The notes: a model not told the origin generated them from the letters alone. Positions 1-11,856 are shown, counted from the stretch's first letter. The stretch is 64,000 bases of DNA from Silene conica (GCA_029255685.2 CM055314.2:9194399-9258398), one strand, 5' to 3'. A program made the numbers and translations.

Positions 1-2199
1 TTACACAATATGATTTATGGCAAGGCAGTTTCCATGAATGGAATTTATGTTTTAGATCAAACTACCGAGATATTACATGTGAATAATAAAAGAATAAAGG
101 TAGGTGACAAAGATCAAACTTACCTATGGCATTGTCGTATGGGACACATAAATGAGAAACGCGTAAAACAGCTCATACAGAATGGAGCTATTTCGCCCTT
201 TGATTTCGAATCATATGGCACGTGTGAATCATGTCTCATCGGCAAAATGACTCGTATTTCCTTCAAAGGTGTTGGAATGCGCGCTGCCGACCTATTAGGA
301 CTCATACATACGGACGTATGTGGCCCTATGTCGATCAACGCACGAGAAGGCTATAGGTATTTCATCACTTTCACGGATGATTTGAGTAGATATGGCTATG
401 TCTATTTGATGAAACATAAAAGTGAATCCTTTGACAAGTTCAAAGAATACCAGAATCGGGTACAGAACCAGCTGGGTAGAAAGATTAAAGCACTACGCTC
501 GGATCGTGGTGGTGAGTATCTTTCACGCGAGTTTGATCAACACCTTAAAGACTGTGGCATCGTGCTACAGTTGACTCCACCTGGAACACCACAATTAAAT
601 GGTGTGTCCGAACGGAGAAATCGAACTTTACTTGATATGGTTCGATCCATGATGAGTCACACCGTTGTGCCTGATTCATTGTGGGGCTATGCTCTTTTGT
701 CGGCCGCTCTAATACTTAACCGAAGTCCGTCTAAAGCTGTTGACAAGACTCCATTCGAGTTATGGAAGGGAACGGTCCCTAACTTGTCCTTTATTCGGGT
801 TTGGGGCTGCGAGGCTTATGTCAAGTGGAGACACGAGGATAAGCTCGGCCCGCGATCGGTCAAGACATACTTTATAGGCTATTCAAAGGGAACGTTTGGT
901 CATTACTTCTACTCGCCTACCGAACAACGTGTTTTTGTTGCGGCTAGTGCGACGTTCTTGGAGAAAGAATTTCTCGAGAACAAGTCGAGTAATAGAACCT
1001 TCGAGTTATCGGAGGTTCAAGAACCAACTACCGAGCAACCATTGGAGGAAACAGTACCTTCAACTGAGGCTGCGGTAGATATCCCTGAGGAACCTAGGAG
1101 GTCAGGAAGAGTCTCTATTCCACCGGACAGATACATTGGTATGGTCGAGGAACACGATACAGATGACGTCTTACTCCTAGAGGGTAATGAACCCACAACC
1201 TATAAAGGTGCCATGACCAGTTCTGACTCAAAGCTATGGCTAGAAGCCATGCAATCCGAGATGGACTCCATGTATGAGAACAACGTGTGGGATCTTGTGG
1301 ACCTACCTGCAAAGGTACGTCCCCTTCAATGCAAATGGCTTTACAAGATAAAGCATGCCGTGGAAGGACAACAAGATATCCACAAGGCTAGACTAGTTGC
1401 TAAAGGTTTTACTCAAGTGCCAGGCTTGCACTATGATGAGATCTTTGCACCCGTAGTCATGCTACGTTCCATTCAGATTATCTTAGCGATCGCCGCATTT
1501 CATGACTATGAAATATGGCAAATGGACGTTAAAACCGCCTTCTTAAACGGTTATTTGGAGGAAGAGTTGTACATGGTACAACCCGAGGGTTTTATCGATC
1601 CAGCACATCCTAAGAAAGTTTGCAAGCTTAAGCGTTCCATCTATGGACTTAAGCAAGCATCGCGGAGTTGGAATCATCGCTTCGACCAAGTGATAAAAGA
1701 GAATGGGTTCATTCGATCAGTCGAGGAACCATGTCTCTATATCAAGTCGAGTGGGAGTAAGATTGTATTCCTAGTACTGTATGTCGATGACATACTCTTG
1801 ATTGGGAATGACATACCTCTCTTATCTTCGGTTAAAGCATGGTTGAAAAACCATTTCCAGATGAAAGATCTGGGAGAGGCACAAAGAATTTTGGGCATCC
1901 GTATGTACAGGGATAGATCACGACGGATGTTGTCTCTCAGTCAGGAATCTTATATAGAGAAGATTCTGGAGAGATTCAGTATGACGAACTCCAAGAAGGG
2001 GTTCCTTCCTATGACTCCTGGGCTTCACTTGAGCAAGTCACAAGAAGCTAAGTCAGTGGAAGAGAAAGAGCGCATGAGTGGGATTCCTTATGCTTCGGCA
2101 ATAGGATCGATCATGTATGCCATGATATGCACACGTCCAGACGTTGCATATGCATTGAGTATGACTAGTCGATTCCAAGCTCATCCAGGTGCGACGTGA
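1..2199 (+). pseudogene. pol: copia pol: integrase and reverse transcriptase (5' truncated by window)
   Basis: The frame is open from base 1 (the visible Met is at 10). A GAG-pre-integrase domain with the WHCRMGH zinc-binding start and CESCLIGK comes first (about residues 40-85). The integrase core follows, with catalytic Asp in HTDVCGP, Asp in LRSDRGGEY and Glu in GVSERRNRT. RT spans about residues 410-650, with WQMDVKTAFLNG and the YVDDILL active site. It would convert genomic RNA to cDNA and insert it in the nucleus. The frame ends at 2199 because about 7 extra bases near 2190 (GCGACGT after the HPG codons) shift out of frame from RNase H. The residue signatures are unambiguous; the inserted bases are inferred from the family pattern. 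Confidence 0.93.
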
Positions 2200-2773
2200 A
2201 CCACACTGGATGGCCGTGAAAAACATTCTTAAGTACCTACGGAGGACTAAAGATTGGGGATTGACTTTTGGAGGTGACTCAACGCTCTGCGCCACGGGTT
2301 ACGCAGATGCTAGCTTCCAAACAGATCGAGATGACTCGAAATCTCAGTCTGGATTTGTCTTTACTCTTAATGGCGCTGCTGTCAGCTGGAAAAGTTCTAA
2401 ACAGAGTGTTACAGCAGATTCTACGACTGAGTCCGAGTACTATGCCGCCTCGGAAGCAGCTAAGGAAGCAATATGGATGCGTCAATTCTTACAAGGACTA
2501 TCAGTAGTGCCTAGTTCGAATGACCCAATCACCGTCTATTGTGACAATAGCGGTGCCATCTTCCAAGCTAAGGAGCATAAGTCTAGCAGCAAGGCTAGGC
2601 ATGTACAACGGAAAGCTCATCTAATCAGAGATTACGTGGAGCAAAAGGAGATTTTTATTGAAAAGATCGCTACGGATGACAACATAGCTGATCCTCTCAC
2701 AAAAGCATTACCACGTGATAAGCATGAAGGGCACATTCATTCCATGGGAATTGGATGTGTTCCTAAGTTGTAG
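2189..2773 (+). pseudogene. pol: copia pol: RNase H domain
   Basis: Continuation of the same pol after the frameshift. It starts in PHWMAVKNILKYLRRTKD, the usual RT-RNase H connector, then has the RNase H block GYADAS (first Asp), the Glu-bearing STTESEYYAASEA motif and the terminal IADPLTKALP motif typical of copia polyproteins. RNase H degrades the RNA strand during reverse transcription. The true C-terminus of the polyprotein is at 2773 (TAG). In this copy it cannot be made as one protein with integrase/RT without a frame change. Confidence 0.92.
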
Positions 2774-3635
2774 TACTCTTTTATGAATTCATGTAATAAT
2801 TCATTTTCTCGTGTACTCTATTCAACCTTATTGTTATGATATAAAATGTTTTGTTTCTCATGTGGAATTGTACGCCAATTTTGAACACCACAAAGTGAAC
2901 TGATTAACATTACATCGTTTTGGTCCTTGATTACCCACTTGAGCTGATAACTCAGGTAATCATTTTGTGACGTTGGTTGATGGTGGGTTCAACGAGCCAT
3001 AAGTCACGTGGATGACTGACCAATCACAAAGGCGAGTTATACGGATATCTCGTAGGACACCCCGTGACATCGTTATGGAGTCCTAAATGTTTTATAACAT
3101 TGGGTGCCAGGTCGTGGATAGGACCTCCATAGTGTTCCTTAGAGTCGAGTCTTTTGACTTTCAACTGTTTCTTGAGATTAAGACAGATTTTGGGTAACTT
3201 TGTTTTCTTTCCCACGGTCACCGTAACAGGGGCTAAGAGGATTTTTTCTGGGTTATTTCATGCTGGGCGATATCGGCAGGATTCGAGTTGAGGGAAATAT
3301 CCAAACCCTTATCAGGATTTTATCATTTCTCAGGGCCACTCGAGGAGTAGTAACTGAAATGCATGGCCATGCTCGAATACAGATTCGTTTTATCAGTTAA
3401 GTTACTCTCTAGTCGGGGAAACCACTCTTGATACAGATCGCTTGTGAGATACGACCTTTGCGAATGCGGATTTGCAAATTGTCTTACATTGAGTGGGAGA
3501 AATTTTAAAAGGATATGAGATTCGGTTATCGCACCTACACTTGTACGGACAAGTGGGAGTTTGTTGGAGATTGTGTCCTCCACATGTAGTGTGATAACGT
3601 CATTGCACATACCCTTGTACGGACAAGTGGGAGAT
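2774..3635 (+). other. copia 3' non-coding region and polypurine tract
   Basis: 862 bases between the pol stop and the 3' LTR with no credible coding frame. The tract ACAAGTGGGAGA at about 3623-3634 abuts the LTR and is a normal copia plus-strand primer. A second copy of the tract plus an LTR-like start (CTTGTACGGACAAGTGGGAG followed by TTGTTGGAGATTGTGTCC) sits at about 3541-3583, roughly 70-80 bases upstream. Confidence 0.8.
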
Positions 3636-4633
3636 TGTTGGGGCTGGTGTCCTTGACAATTAAGTACAATGACTTATTAAATCTCTTTAAGGATCACAAG
3701 GGAATACTTCAGTATTATTACCAGTTGATCCACGTTTATCAATAACGGTTGGCTTGCTAGATAAGTTTGACGTTATTGTCATACGGATGGCGGTGATCAA
3801 CTGGTCCCTATACGTCACACCTATAGGACACGTTTGAGAGATGTGAAGGTATGAAAATACAGTCACATTTTGCCGGATATGACTAAACGGTTAGTCAGAG
3901 GTATTGACTATTAAATTAGTCAATAAGATGTTGAGATTATTATTTAATACGGATTAAATAATTTTAGCTAATACGGATTACATGATTAATTCGTAAATTA
4001 AATATAAACGGTTATATTTAATTAAATATAGTATTCGCGTATTAATATAAACAGTTATATTAATTTGGGTAATTATACAATATCGTATTTTGTCAGACCA
4101 TTATTAATATATCGACTGTATTAATATCTGATAACATGTTACGATTTATAATTATAAACCCGCGAATTATATTTAAGCAATTGGGTCGAATCACGCATTA
4201 GGATAAGGTAAGAGTGGAAAGCCCACTCCTACCCAAACCCTATTTCGGCCGAATCCTAGGGCTACATAAGGAGAGTCCTTCTCCTTATGTAGAGAACTCT
4301 TGGTGCACTGTTAAATTATCTCAAGGTAAAAATTAGGGTTTTGAGACATTCTTTTCCCAAAACCTCAGATCTCACATCTAAAACCTCAAGGGCTCTCCCT
4401 ATATTGCAAGGCAATTGGAGAGGATTTCTAGCACACGCGGCCACGTCTCAAACTAAGTCTTGGGTGCAAGTTATAGGAGGGAATTTGCATTAATTCCTGT
4501 TCTTAGGCCTTTTGCGCGAGGACTAAAGGTTGTACTTCTTTTCTCATGTTTTTAATCTTATGACGATATTCACAATTGCATATTTCATTATAATCCTGCA
4601 AATTTAGGGTGAATACGCGTTTTATTCCCCACA
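3636..4633 (+). repeat. 3' LTR of copia C1 (998 bp)
   Basis: Begins TGTTGGGGCTGGTG directly after the polypurine tract and ends CCCACA, giving the canonical TG...CA ends. The interior is AT-rich (3940-4150). The right boundary is fixed because TTGTGGTGTGTTGGAG that follows is identical to the interior of the gypsy 3' LTR near 13670. Its sister 5' LTR is outside the window. Confidence 0.88.
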
Positions 4634-4638
4634 TTGTG
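4634..4638. repeat. Target-site duplication (right copy) of copia C1, TTGTG
   Basis: These five bases directly follow the copia LTR. In the uninterrupted gypsy 3' LTR the same stretch reads GGTGTG-TTGTG-GTGTGTTGG, so TTGTG is the expected 5-bp target. The left copy is outside the window. Confidence 0.7.
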
Positions 4639-5073
4639 GTGTGTTGGAGATGTGGTGGAAAAACGAATGTTGAGGAGATGGAGGAAATGTATATTGTGTT
4701 ATTCCATGTTTTGATTATATTACCTACTCAACCTCGTGTTGACCCTGTTTGTTTTATGTGTCTGTGTTGATCCAATTTATTGGGGAGCAGAATGACAGGT
4801 CTTAGACTCGTGGGGAGCTGGAAGGGAGGAGAGGCTACGAACCAGACCTGACTAGTGCTAGCCCATGTTATTTAGTCTTTCACCATGTTTAGACTTTTAT
4901 TTTATACGACAGTTGTAACACTTTTGAGACTTTCTGTTTTAACATTTACATTACTTAATAAAGTACAGCGTTTCTTCGATTTGTTATCTACTGTCTCGGT
5001 TATCCGAGATGGTAACACCCTTGGTTATTTGGGGAGTCCTACATCAGGTCCCTAAATTAATGGGGGTGTTACA
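4634..5073 (+). repeat. 5' LTR remnant of the Tekay-type element
   Basis: Nearly identical, by eye, to the last part of the 3' LTR (about 13671-14110), from GTGTTGGAGATGTGG to the end GGGGGTGTTACA. Only a few substitutions are seen over about 440 bp. The missing upstream 1.8 kb should lie left of the window beyond the copia element. Confidence 0.92.
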
Positions 5074-5076
5074 AAG

Positions 5077-5088
5077 TGGTATCAGAGC
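5077..5088 (+). other. Primer-binding site, tRNA-iMet
   Basis: TGGTATCAGAGC starts three bases after the LTR end (TTACA). It is the standard plant initiator-methionine tRNA primer complement that primes minus-strand DNA synthesis in this lineage. Confidence 0.93.
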
Positions 5089-7109
5089 GAACGATCCTCA
5101 GGCCTAACCTAATGAACCGAATGAATGTAGGAAGAGTCTGAATAAAATGAACCCCGGGATAGGATTTTTAGGAGCACACCAAAGGTAAAGGATGAGTTTG
5201 GGGCCCCCTCACACTGAACCATAGGCCCTCTCAGTTTTACCCGGGTAACGTGAGTGTCTACAAGAGAATGGTAGAATAGGTAGAGGAGAAGGGATGAGTA
5301 AGTTAAGAGATTTATCTAAGCTCTATGGCATGTTGATTGTTTGCATTTTGAGACTAAAGGAATATGCATGGAAAGATAATAAGTTTGGATTAAAGTATGA
5401 GATGCGGAAGTAATTCCAGCGATTGCATGAAATGAGTAACAGTACATTGAAATTTCATTCTGTCTAAAGATATGCAGTTATGTGATCCCTAAGCCTTCAT
5501 GATAGATACTATGCTAGGAAGATTTATTAATACTGTAAGGCATGAGAAAAATGATACTACGATGATAGAAATGTAAGTCTAAGTGAGTACCCTTACTTTA
5601 AGCAGGGCTCATTTTCTTCCTTGTATATTAGGTATATTATAAGACGTTGTATAAAATTGAGAAAAATGATACTACGATTTATTATGTAAGTCTAAGTGTA
5701 TAATACCCGTGCATAAATGCACGGGTATGGGTAATGAAAATTTAAAACATATTAGGTATATTATAAGACGTTGTATAAAATTGACCTTGATTGATAATTT
5801 AAAAGTAACTATGTGATATGATCCAACAAATTAGTTATATTTGATTAAAATACTCACCTGAAAACAAAATGTAAATAACTTCTTGAGTCATTAAAAATAT
5901 AATCAAAGAGCTACCATTACATGTAAAATATTAATATCACAACATAAATATAGAGATTATATCATCAATTTTAAAAAGGTCGTGAATTTTTAATAATGGA
6001 TGTGAATAATTAATCTTATAAGATCGACGATGACTACAATGAACACTTCATTTGCGCAAATATCTCGTCCTTTCGTAGCTTTAACTTTTTTTATTTAGTT
6101 GTATTCTGAAATCAACTATACAAATACTCCAATTAATATAAGACCGTTATTCATACGTTTATTGTTGAAAAACAATTTACAAATAATGATTGTGTATAAA
6201 AACAAAAAATTTAGAGAGACGATCTCTCAATAGCGTTATTGAGAAACGTGTCAGATGATGAGGGGGGGAGTTATTTAACGATGCAATGAGATTCAAACCT
6301 TTGATAGTTTAGTGTGAATTTTGTCAATTCCAACATCAGAGCCTTTAAGAAGTATCAAATTTCATCTTCTCAATTAATTGTGTGAATTTATACATAATAT
6401 ATAATATCCCCAAATTTAATGAAAATCCTAGAGACATCCAAACCCTCGAAGTCTAAGTTTATCATCTACAACTAACAATTATATACGAATCTATAAAAAC
6501 AATTATGAAGAAAGTCGCGGAAAAATCAAACTGATAAAAAAATGAAGCTACTCGACTTCAGTTAACCAATACTCTATAATTTGAGATTTTGTTTTGTGCT
6601 GCTTCGTGGTTCTTAATTAGAGTTAGAGCATAGAATATATTAATGTATAACCTTATCGATAACCATATAATTGTATATAAGACATTCAAGTAAATGTTTT
6701 AGCTTATCAATTTGTACATGAAAATTCAACTTTATGTTATCTTCAAACTAATTCAAATCTAGGGCAATCTTAGTTGGTGTATGCTATGAAAAAGGTGAAA
6801 TACTTGGTTTCCGTCAGATCGATAAAAGAATCATATATGCATTATAGATAAAAAAAATGAAAATGAAGTATGCTATGAAAATGTATAATTAAATTTGCGG
6901 CAACATTTAGGAAAAGATGGGTCACGGTTTGAAGAAAGATAATCTTTTTTGGGTTGTAGAATATCTTTTATTTTCTTTTACGAAAGGTTGAAACTTTGCT
7001 CACTTTATTAGGGAAATAATTAGGGTTGGTGAAGAGATATGATAGGCAAGTGAGCAAGTAGGCGGGAAAAACGAGTGTGTTGTGGTTTCTGTTTTATTAT
7101 TTTATATAG
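5089..7109 (+). other. Untranslated leader between primer site and gag
   Basis: About 2 kb with no credible gene. At 5546-5784 two short blocks alternate (GAGAAAAATGATACTACGAT and ATTAGGTATATTATAAGACG, each present twice at about 113-122 bp offset). A perfect 11-bp hairpin lies at 5703-5728. From 5800 to 7050 it is very AT-rich and unremarkable; part of it could be an old insertion, but no ends could be defined. Confidence 0.6.
5703..5728. repeat. Perfect hairpin, 11-bp arms, 4-nt loop
   Basis: ATACCCGTGCA, loop TAAA, then TGCACGGGTAT. It lies inside the second copy of the alternating repeat of the leader and is absent from the first copy. This kind of CCCGTGCA hairpin resembles Helitron 3' hairpins, but the required CTRR end was not found on either strand. 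Confidence 0.7.
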
Positions 7110-8231
7110 ATGCCTCCGAGAAGGAATAACACGGCTGACATCACTCAAGAGGAACTAGACCGAATATTAGCCGAGAATGAGGCTCTACTTGCCAGACGCT
7201 TGGATTCTGCCAAGATGAGTACCACCATCGCAAGGCATAACCCTACTCAATTCACTAGAGAGGGGGAACCTCATTTACTTGGGGAATGGTGTCGAGAGTT
7301 CAGCAACTTGTTCGAGCTGATAGACTGTCCGGAAGAGCTGAGAGTAGACCAAGCTGCTCACTACTTGAGAGGAATGGTTGGTGATTGGTGGACCGGGAAC
7401 AAGGGGGAAATCCGGGAAGCAGCTATAGGTGATGGAATTAATCATGCGGAATGGGTTGCCTTTAAGAGGATCCTGTTTGAAGTGTTTCTACCGGAGTTTC
7501 AAAAGAGCAAGCTGAGGGAGGAGTTTGAACTTTTTCGCATGACAGACGAGATGACCGTGGAGGTCTACTACAGGAAGTTTCTTCAGTTACTAAGCCATGT
7601 GGGGGAGATGGGGATGGATGAGCCAATGCTTGCCATGAAGTTTGAGAGAGGGTTAACGATAGCTGTCAAGAAGAGACTCATTGCTGCACCACCCACTACT
7701 GTCCGAGATATCTATTTTTGGGCTGGGGCAGCAGAGAGGCTCGCAGACATGATACGGGAAGAAAAGAAGACAAATAGTGACAAGAGGAAGACTGAGACCT
7801 TGAGTGACAATTCGGGGTCGAAAAAGCAGAATTCTAATAAGTACAGTGGATATTTCAATAGCAGTGCTTCGGCTGGTGCAAGGAATCAGAGTGAAGGAAA
7901 CTACAAGAGTGGGAGTTCGGGAACCAGTTCTGTGGGGATCGTGTGTTATGGGTGTGGAAAGACGGGGCATAAGCAAGCCGTGTGTCGATCTTCGGGAGGA
8001 TATCAATCCGGGGGTTACTGTACTCCAACTCCGGGGTACAGTGGGTCCCGCATGAATACTTCAGGGAGTGGAGGTTACCGTACTCTTATGTCAGGCTATG
8101 AGGGAAATTCGAGATCTGGTACTAGCAACAACTACCAGAGGAGCTATAACAATTATCAAAACCGTTCCCAACATAACCAGTACAACGGGAGTGGCAGTAA
8201 CCAGAAGACCGCAGCTGAAGGCAATCAGTAG
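7110..8231 (+). pseudogene. gag: gag polyprotein of the Tekay-type element
   Basis: 373 codons: MPPRR start, retrotransposon capsid domain at about residues 45-215 (FTREGEPHLLGEWCREFSNLFE, WWTGNKGEI), a Ser/Gly/Asn-rich basic stretch, and one CCHC knuckle CYGCGKTGHKQAVC (CX2CX4HX4C) near residue 279. It forms the virus-like particle and binds genomic RNA. The TAG at 8229-8231 sits where the reading frame otherwise continues open into protease, so I read it as a nonsense change in a fused gag-pol frame (CAG to TAG is the simplest path) rather than a natural gag terminator. Confidence 0.88.
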
Positions 8232-8261
8232 ACAGGAGCAGTCTCTACTAGCCAGAGTGGA

Positions 8262-8930
8262 GTGAAGACTAGTGGCAAACTTTTTGCCATGGAGAAACAG
8301 GCTGCCAAGGATGATGCCCATGTCGTGACTGGTACTTTTCTTGTGAACCTTAAACCTACTTTTGTACTCTTTGATTCCGGCGCTACCCATTCTTTTGTGT
8401 CTAGAGAACATGCTAGGGGGTTAGGGCTTGACATCTATGATTGGGTTGAGGATTTTGTTACAGTACCGTCCGAAGAATCTGTGTCATGTAATAGAGTCTT
8501 TAGGAGTGTGCCCATCAAGATTGGGGAAGTGGTTTTCCACTGCGACCTTATCGAGTTTCCATTGGGGGACTTTGAGGTAATTCTCGGGATGGATTGGCTG
8601 GGAAAATATCGAGCTTTTATTGACTGTTACCAAAAGAAGATTTCTCTGAAGGGACCTAATGGAATGAGGGTGACCTATAGAGGATTCGTGGTTAAACCGA
8701 AGGTCAAGTTTATATCCGTTAATACCCTTAAGTCTAGTCTGAGAAAGGGGGACAGTTTGATATTATGTCAAATGTGGAATTGTGAGGCGGAAACTCCGAG
8801 TGTTAGCGAGATACCTGTGGTGAGAGAGTTTGTGGGAGTGTTCCGGGATGATGTGTCAGGGTTACCACCTAGGAGGGATGTCGACTTTTCTATTGATCCC
8901 AAGCTAGGAGCAGGACCAATATCAAAATAA
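8262..8930 (+). pseudogene. pol: aspartic protease segment of gag-pol
   Basis: Same frame as gag; open from 8232. Contains the retropepsin motif FVLFDSGATHSFVS near residue 35 and the IPLGDF/ILGMDWLGKY block downstream, then the linker ending GAGPISK just before RT. It would process the polyprotein. The TAA at 8928-8930 interrupts the conserved PISK-PYRM junction to RT; the same frame continues for about 30 codons after it. Start 8262 is simply the first Met after the gag stop. Confidence 0.88.
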
Positions 8931-10647
8931 CCATACCGTATGGGACCAAAGGAGATGGAAGAGTTGAAAAAGCAACTGGATGAATTGGCTGAAAATGGAT
9001 TCATCCTGCCTAGTGTGTCACCCTGGGAGCACCAGTACTTTTTGTGAAAAGAAAGACGGGAGTCTGAGACTTTGCGTTGACTACCGGGAGCTGAACAATG
9101 TGACCATTAACAACCTCTACCCCTTGCCTAGAATTGATGATCTGTTCGACCAGTTGAGCGGAGCCGGAGTATTCTCAAAAAACGATCTAAGATCGGGTTA
9201 TCACCAATTGAGGATTAAAGATGAGGATATTCCCAAGACCGCGTTTAGAACAAGGTATGGCCATTACAAATTTGTGGTTATGCCGTTTGGGTTGACTAAT
9301 GCACCAGCAGTGTTCATGGATTTGATGAACCGGGTATTCAGTCCGTACCTGGATAAGTTCATGGTCGTGTTTATCGACGACATCTTGGTGTATTCAAAGA
9401 GCGTGGAAGAACACGAAGAACAACTGAGAACAGTGTTGAAGACTTTAGAAGAAAATGGGTTGTATGCAAAGCTGAGCAAATGCGAGTTCTGGTTGGAGAA
9501 AGTTGTTTTCTTGGGTCATGTAATTTCCAAGGAGGGGGTGTCTGTGGACCCTAGCAAGATTGAAGCTGTGACTAGATGGCAAAGTCTAAAGAATGTGGGT
9601 GAGATCCGAAGTTTCTTGGGATTAGCTGGGTACTACAGGAGATTTGTCAAAGATTTCTCGAAGCTAGCTAAGCCGCTGACGTCGTTAATGAGAAAGGATA
9701 ATCGTTTCATATGGGATGAGAGTTGTGAGAAGGCGTTCTTAACTCTTAAGGAACGTCTGACGACAGCTCCTATCCTTGCCTTGCCAGAGGGGAATGATAA
9801 CTTTGAAGTTTATACCGACGCTTCGAAACATGGGCTAGGATGTGTATTAATGCCGAATTGGAGAGTGATAGCTTATGCTTCCCGTCAATTGAAGACCTAT
9901 GAGGAGAATTATCCTACCCATGATTTGGAGTTGGGGGCTGTGGTTTTTGCACTGAAACTGTGGCGCCATTATCTTTACGGGGCCACATTTAAGGTGTTTT
10001 CGGACCACAAAAGCTTAAAGTACATCTATACTCAGCGGGAGTTGAATATGAGGCAAAGGAGGTGGATAGAGTTGATTGGTGACTACGATATGCAGATTGT
10101 CTACCATGAGGGCAAGGCTAATGTGGTTGCCGATGCCTTGAGTAGGAAATCTGTTCATGCATTGCAAAGTGTCAGATCAAGGATACGACTGCATAATGAG
10201 TTGGGCGAAATGGGAATTTGCATGATTCGGAAAGGGGATACTCTTAACGATCTGACAGTGGAACCAGAATTATATGGAGAAATCAGGGAACTGCAAAAAG
10301 AAGACTTGAGGATTCAGAAGTGGCGAGGAATGATCGAGGGAAATGATAGTGTGACCGAGTCTAAATTCAGTGTCCATGTTGATGATAGCTTACGATTCAA
10401 TGGGAGATGGTGTATTCCAGATAATGATGAACTGAAAAAGAAAATCTTAACAGAAGCTCATGCTACGCCATACTCCGTTCACCCAGGGGGTGACAAGTTG
10501 TACAAAGACCTCAAGAAGACTTTTTGGTGGCCCAATATGAAGATGGAGGTTGCCGAGTTTGTATCGCGATGCCTGACGTGTCAAAGGGTAAAGGGTGAGC
10601 ATAAGAGACCTCAGGGAAAGATTCAGCCACTGGATGTACCTGAATGA
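8931..10647 (+). pseudogene. pol: reverse transcriptase, RNase H and integrase zinc finger
   Basis: The longest piece (8980-10647) holds RT with [10 protein letters not shown], the [12 protein letters not shown] active site and FLGHVIS; RNase H with [36 protein letters not shown] and DALSRK; then the integrase HHCC finger ([11 protein letters not shown]...CLTCQ). Two missing single bases near 9027-9053, judged against the family pattern SPWG...FVKKKDG, shift the frame between the first RT codons and the rest. TGA at 10645-10647 replaces the expected Trp before KWENISMDF. Together these lesions prevent a functional enzyme. Confidence 0.9.
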
Positions 10648-11706
10648 AAGTGGGAGAATATTTCTATGGATTTCATCGTGGGGTTGCCTCGAACTCAGAG
10701 GGGCAACAACATGATCTGGGTAATCGTGGATAGATTGACCAAGTCCGCTCACTTTATTCCAATGAAAGATACCTGGAGTAAAGCTGAGTTGGCAAAGTCG
10801 TATGTGCAGAACGTAGTCAAGTTGCATGGCGTTCCCAAGGATATTGTTTCCGACCGCGACTCGAGATTTATCTCTAGATTTTGGCAAGAGCTGCAATCCG
10901 CGTTGGGCACACAGTTAAAGATGAGTACGGCTTTTCACCCAGCTACAGATGGTCAGACGGAGAGAACCATTCAGACTTTGGAAGATATGTTAAGAGCTTG
11001 TGTGTTGGAATTTGGGGGATCATGGGAAGAGCGATTGGGGTTGATAGAGTTCTCCTATAATAATAGCTACCACGCCAGCATTGGTGTGGCTCCATTTGAG
11101 GCGTTGTACGGGAGGAAGTGCCGGAGTCCTGTGTGTTGGGATGATCGAGCTGACGCTGTGGTTTTGGGTCCGGAAATGATTCAGGAGATGGTTGAGCAAG
11201 TACAGATAATAAGACAGAAAATGAGGGCCGCCCAGGATAGACAGAAGAGTTACGTAGATCTCAAGAGGAGTGACATTTCATTTGAGGCAGGCGAGAAGGT
11301 ACTACTGAAGGTATCTCCAATGAAGGGTGTAATGAGGTTCAGGAAGCGAGGCAAACTGAGTCAAAAGTTTATTGGACCATTTGAGATTTTGGACAGGGTT
11401 GGGGAGGTGGCATATCGGTTAGCTTTACCTCCAGCCCTATCCAGGGTCCATAATGTGTTCCACGTATCCCAATTGAAGAAGTATGTGAGTGATCCCTCAC
11501 ATGTGTTGAGCCATGAGGTGATTGAGGTAGATGAGCAACTTGCCTATGTTGAGATTCCAAAGGAGATTCTGGATAGGAAGATTCGAAAGACTCAGAATGG
11601 AGAGACAGTGTTAGTGAAGGTCTTGTGGACCAATCACAACATGGAGGAAGCTACTTGGGAGTCCGAGGCGTCCATGAAGGAGCGTTATCCGCAACTATTC
11701 GTTTGA
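10648..11706 (+). pseudogene. pol: integrase core and chromodomain
   Basis: Continues the RT frame after the TGA (the first Met is at 10666). The integrase core runs [30 protein letters not shown] with catalytic Asp, VSDRDSRF with the second Asp, and [17 protein letters not shown] with the Glu. The GPY/F-like [13 protein letters not shown] and [12 protein letters not shown] blocks follow. The C-terminal 50 residues ([17 protein letters not shown]...[16 protein letters not shown]) form a chromodomain, which in chromoviruses tethers integrase to histone-marked chromatin. Stop at 11704-11706. Confidence 0.93.
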
Positions 11707-11856
11707 GGTAAGTTACGAGGACGTAACTCTTTTTTTTAGTGGGGTGGAATGTAACATTCCATGATTTTTAACATGATTAAGGCGTGAAGTGTGTATGGTT
11801 ACTGGCGATATGAGTGGGTGAACTTCGGGACGAAGTTCATTTTAAGGGGGGAAGAC
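11707..11856 (+). other. 3' untranslated stretch with polypurine tract
   Basis: Short non-coding tail after pol. TAAGGGGGGAAGA at 11843-11855 is the plus-strand primer tract one base before the LTR. Confidence 0.85.

Larger units (their letters stand above)
1..4633 (+). mobile_element. Ty1/copia LTR retrotransposon, 3' portion (C1)
   Basis: Runs in from the left edge: GAG-pre-integrase, integrase, reverse transcriptase and RNase H in copia order, then a non-coding tail, a polypurine tract and a 3' LTR that begins TGTTGGGG and ends CCCACA. The 5' LTR, gag and protease lie outside the window. The base after the LTR continues the 5' LTR of the next gypsy element, so this copia inserted into that LTR. 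A frameshift near 2190 makes this copy defective. The order of domains is seen directly; the superfamily is certain, the lineage within copia was not determined. Confidence 0.95.

Noticed and set aside
5690-5730. Helitron 3' end at the CCCGTGCA hairpin
   Set aside because: No CTRR terminus 8-12 nt beyond the hairpin on either strand and no matching 5' TC end found.
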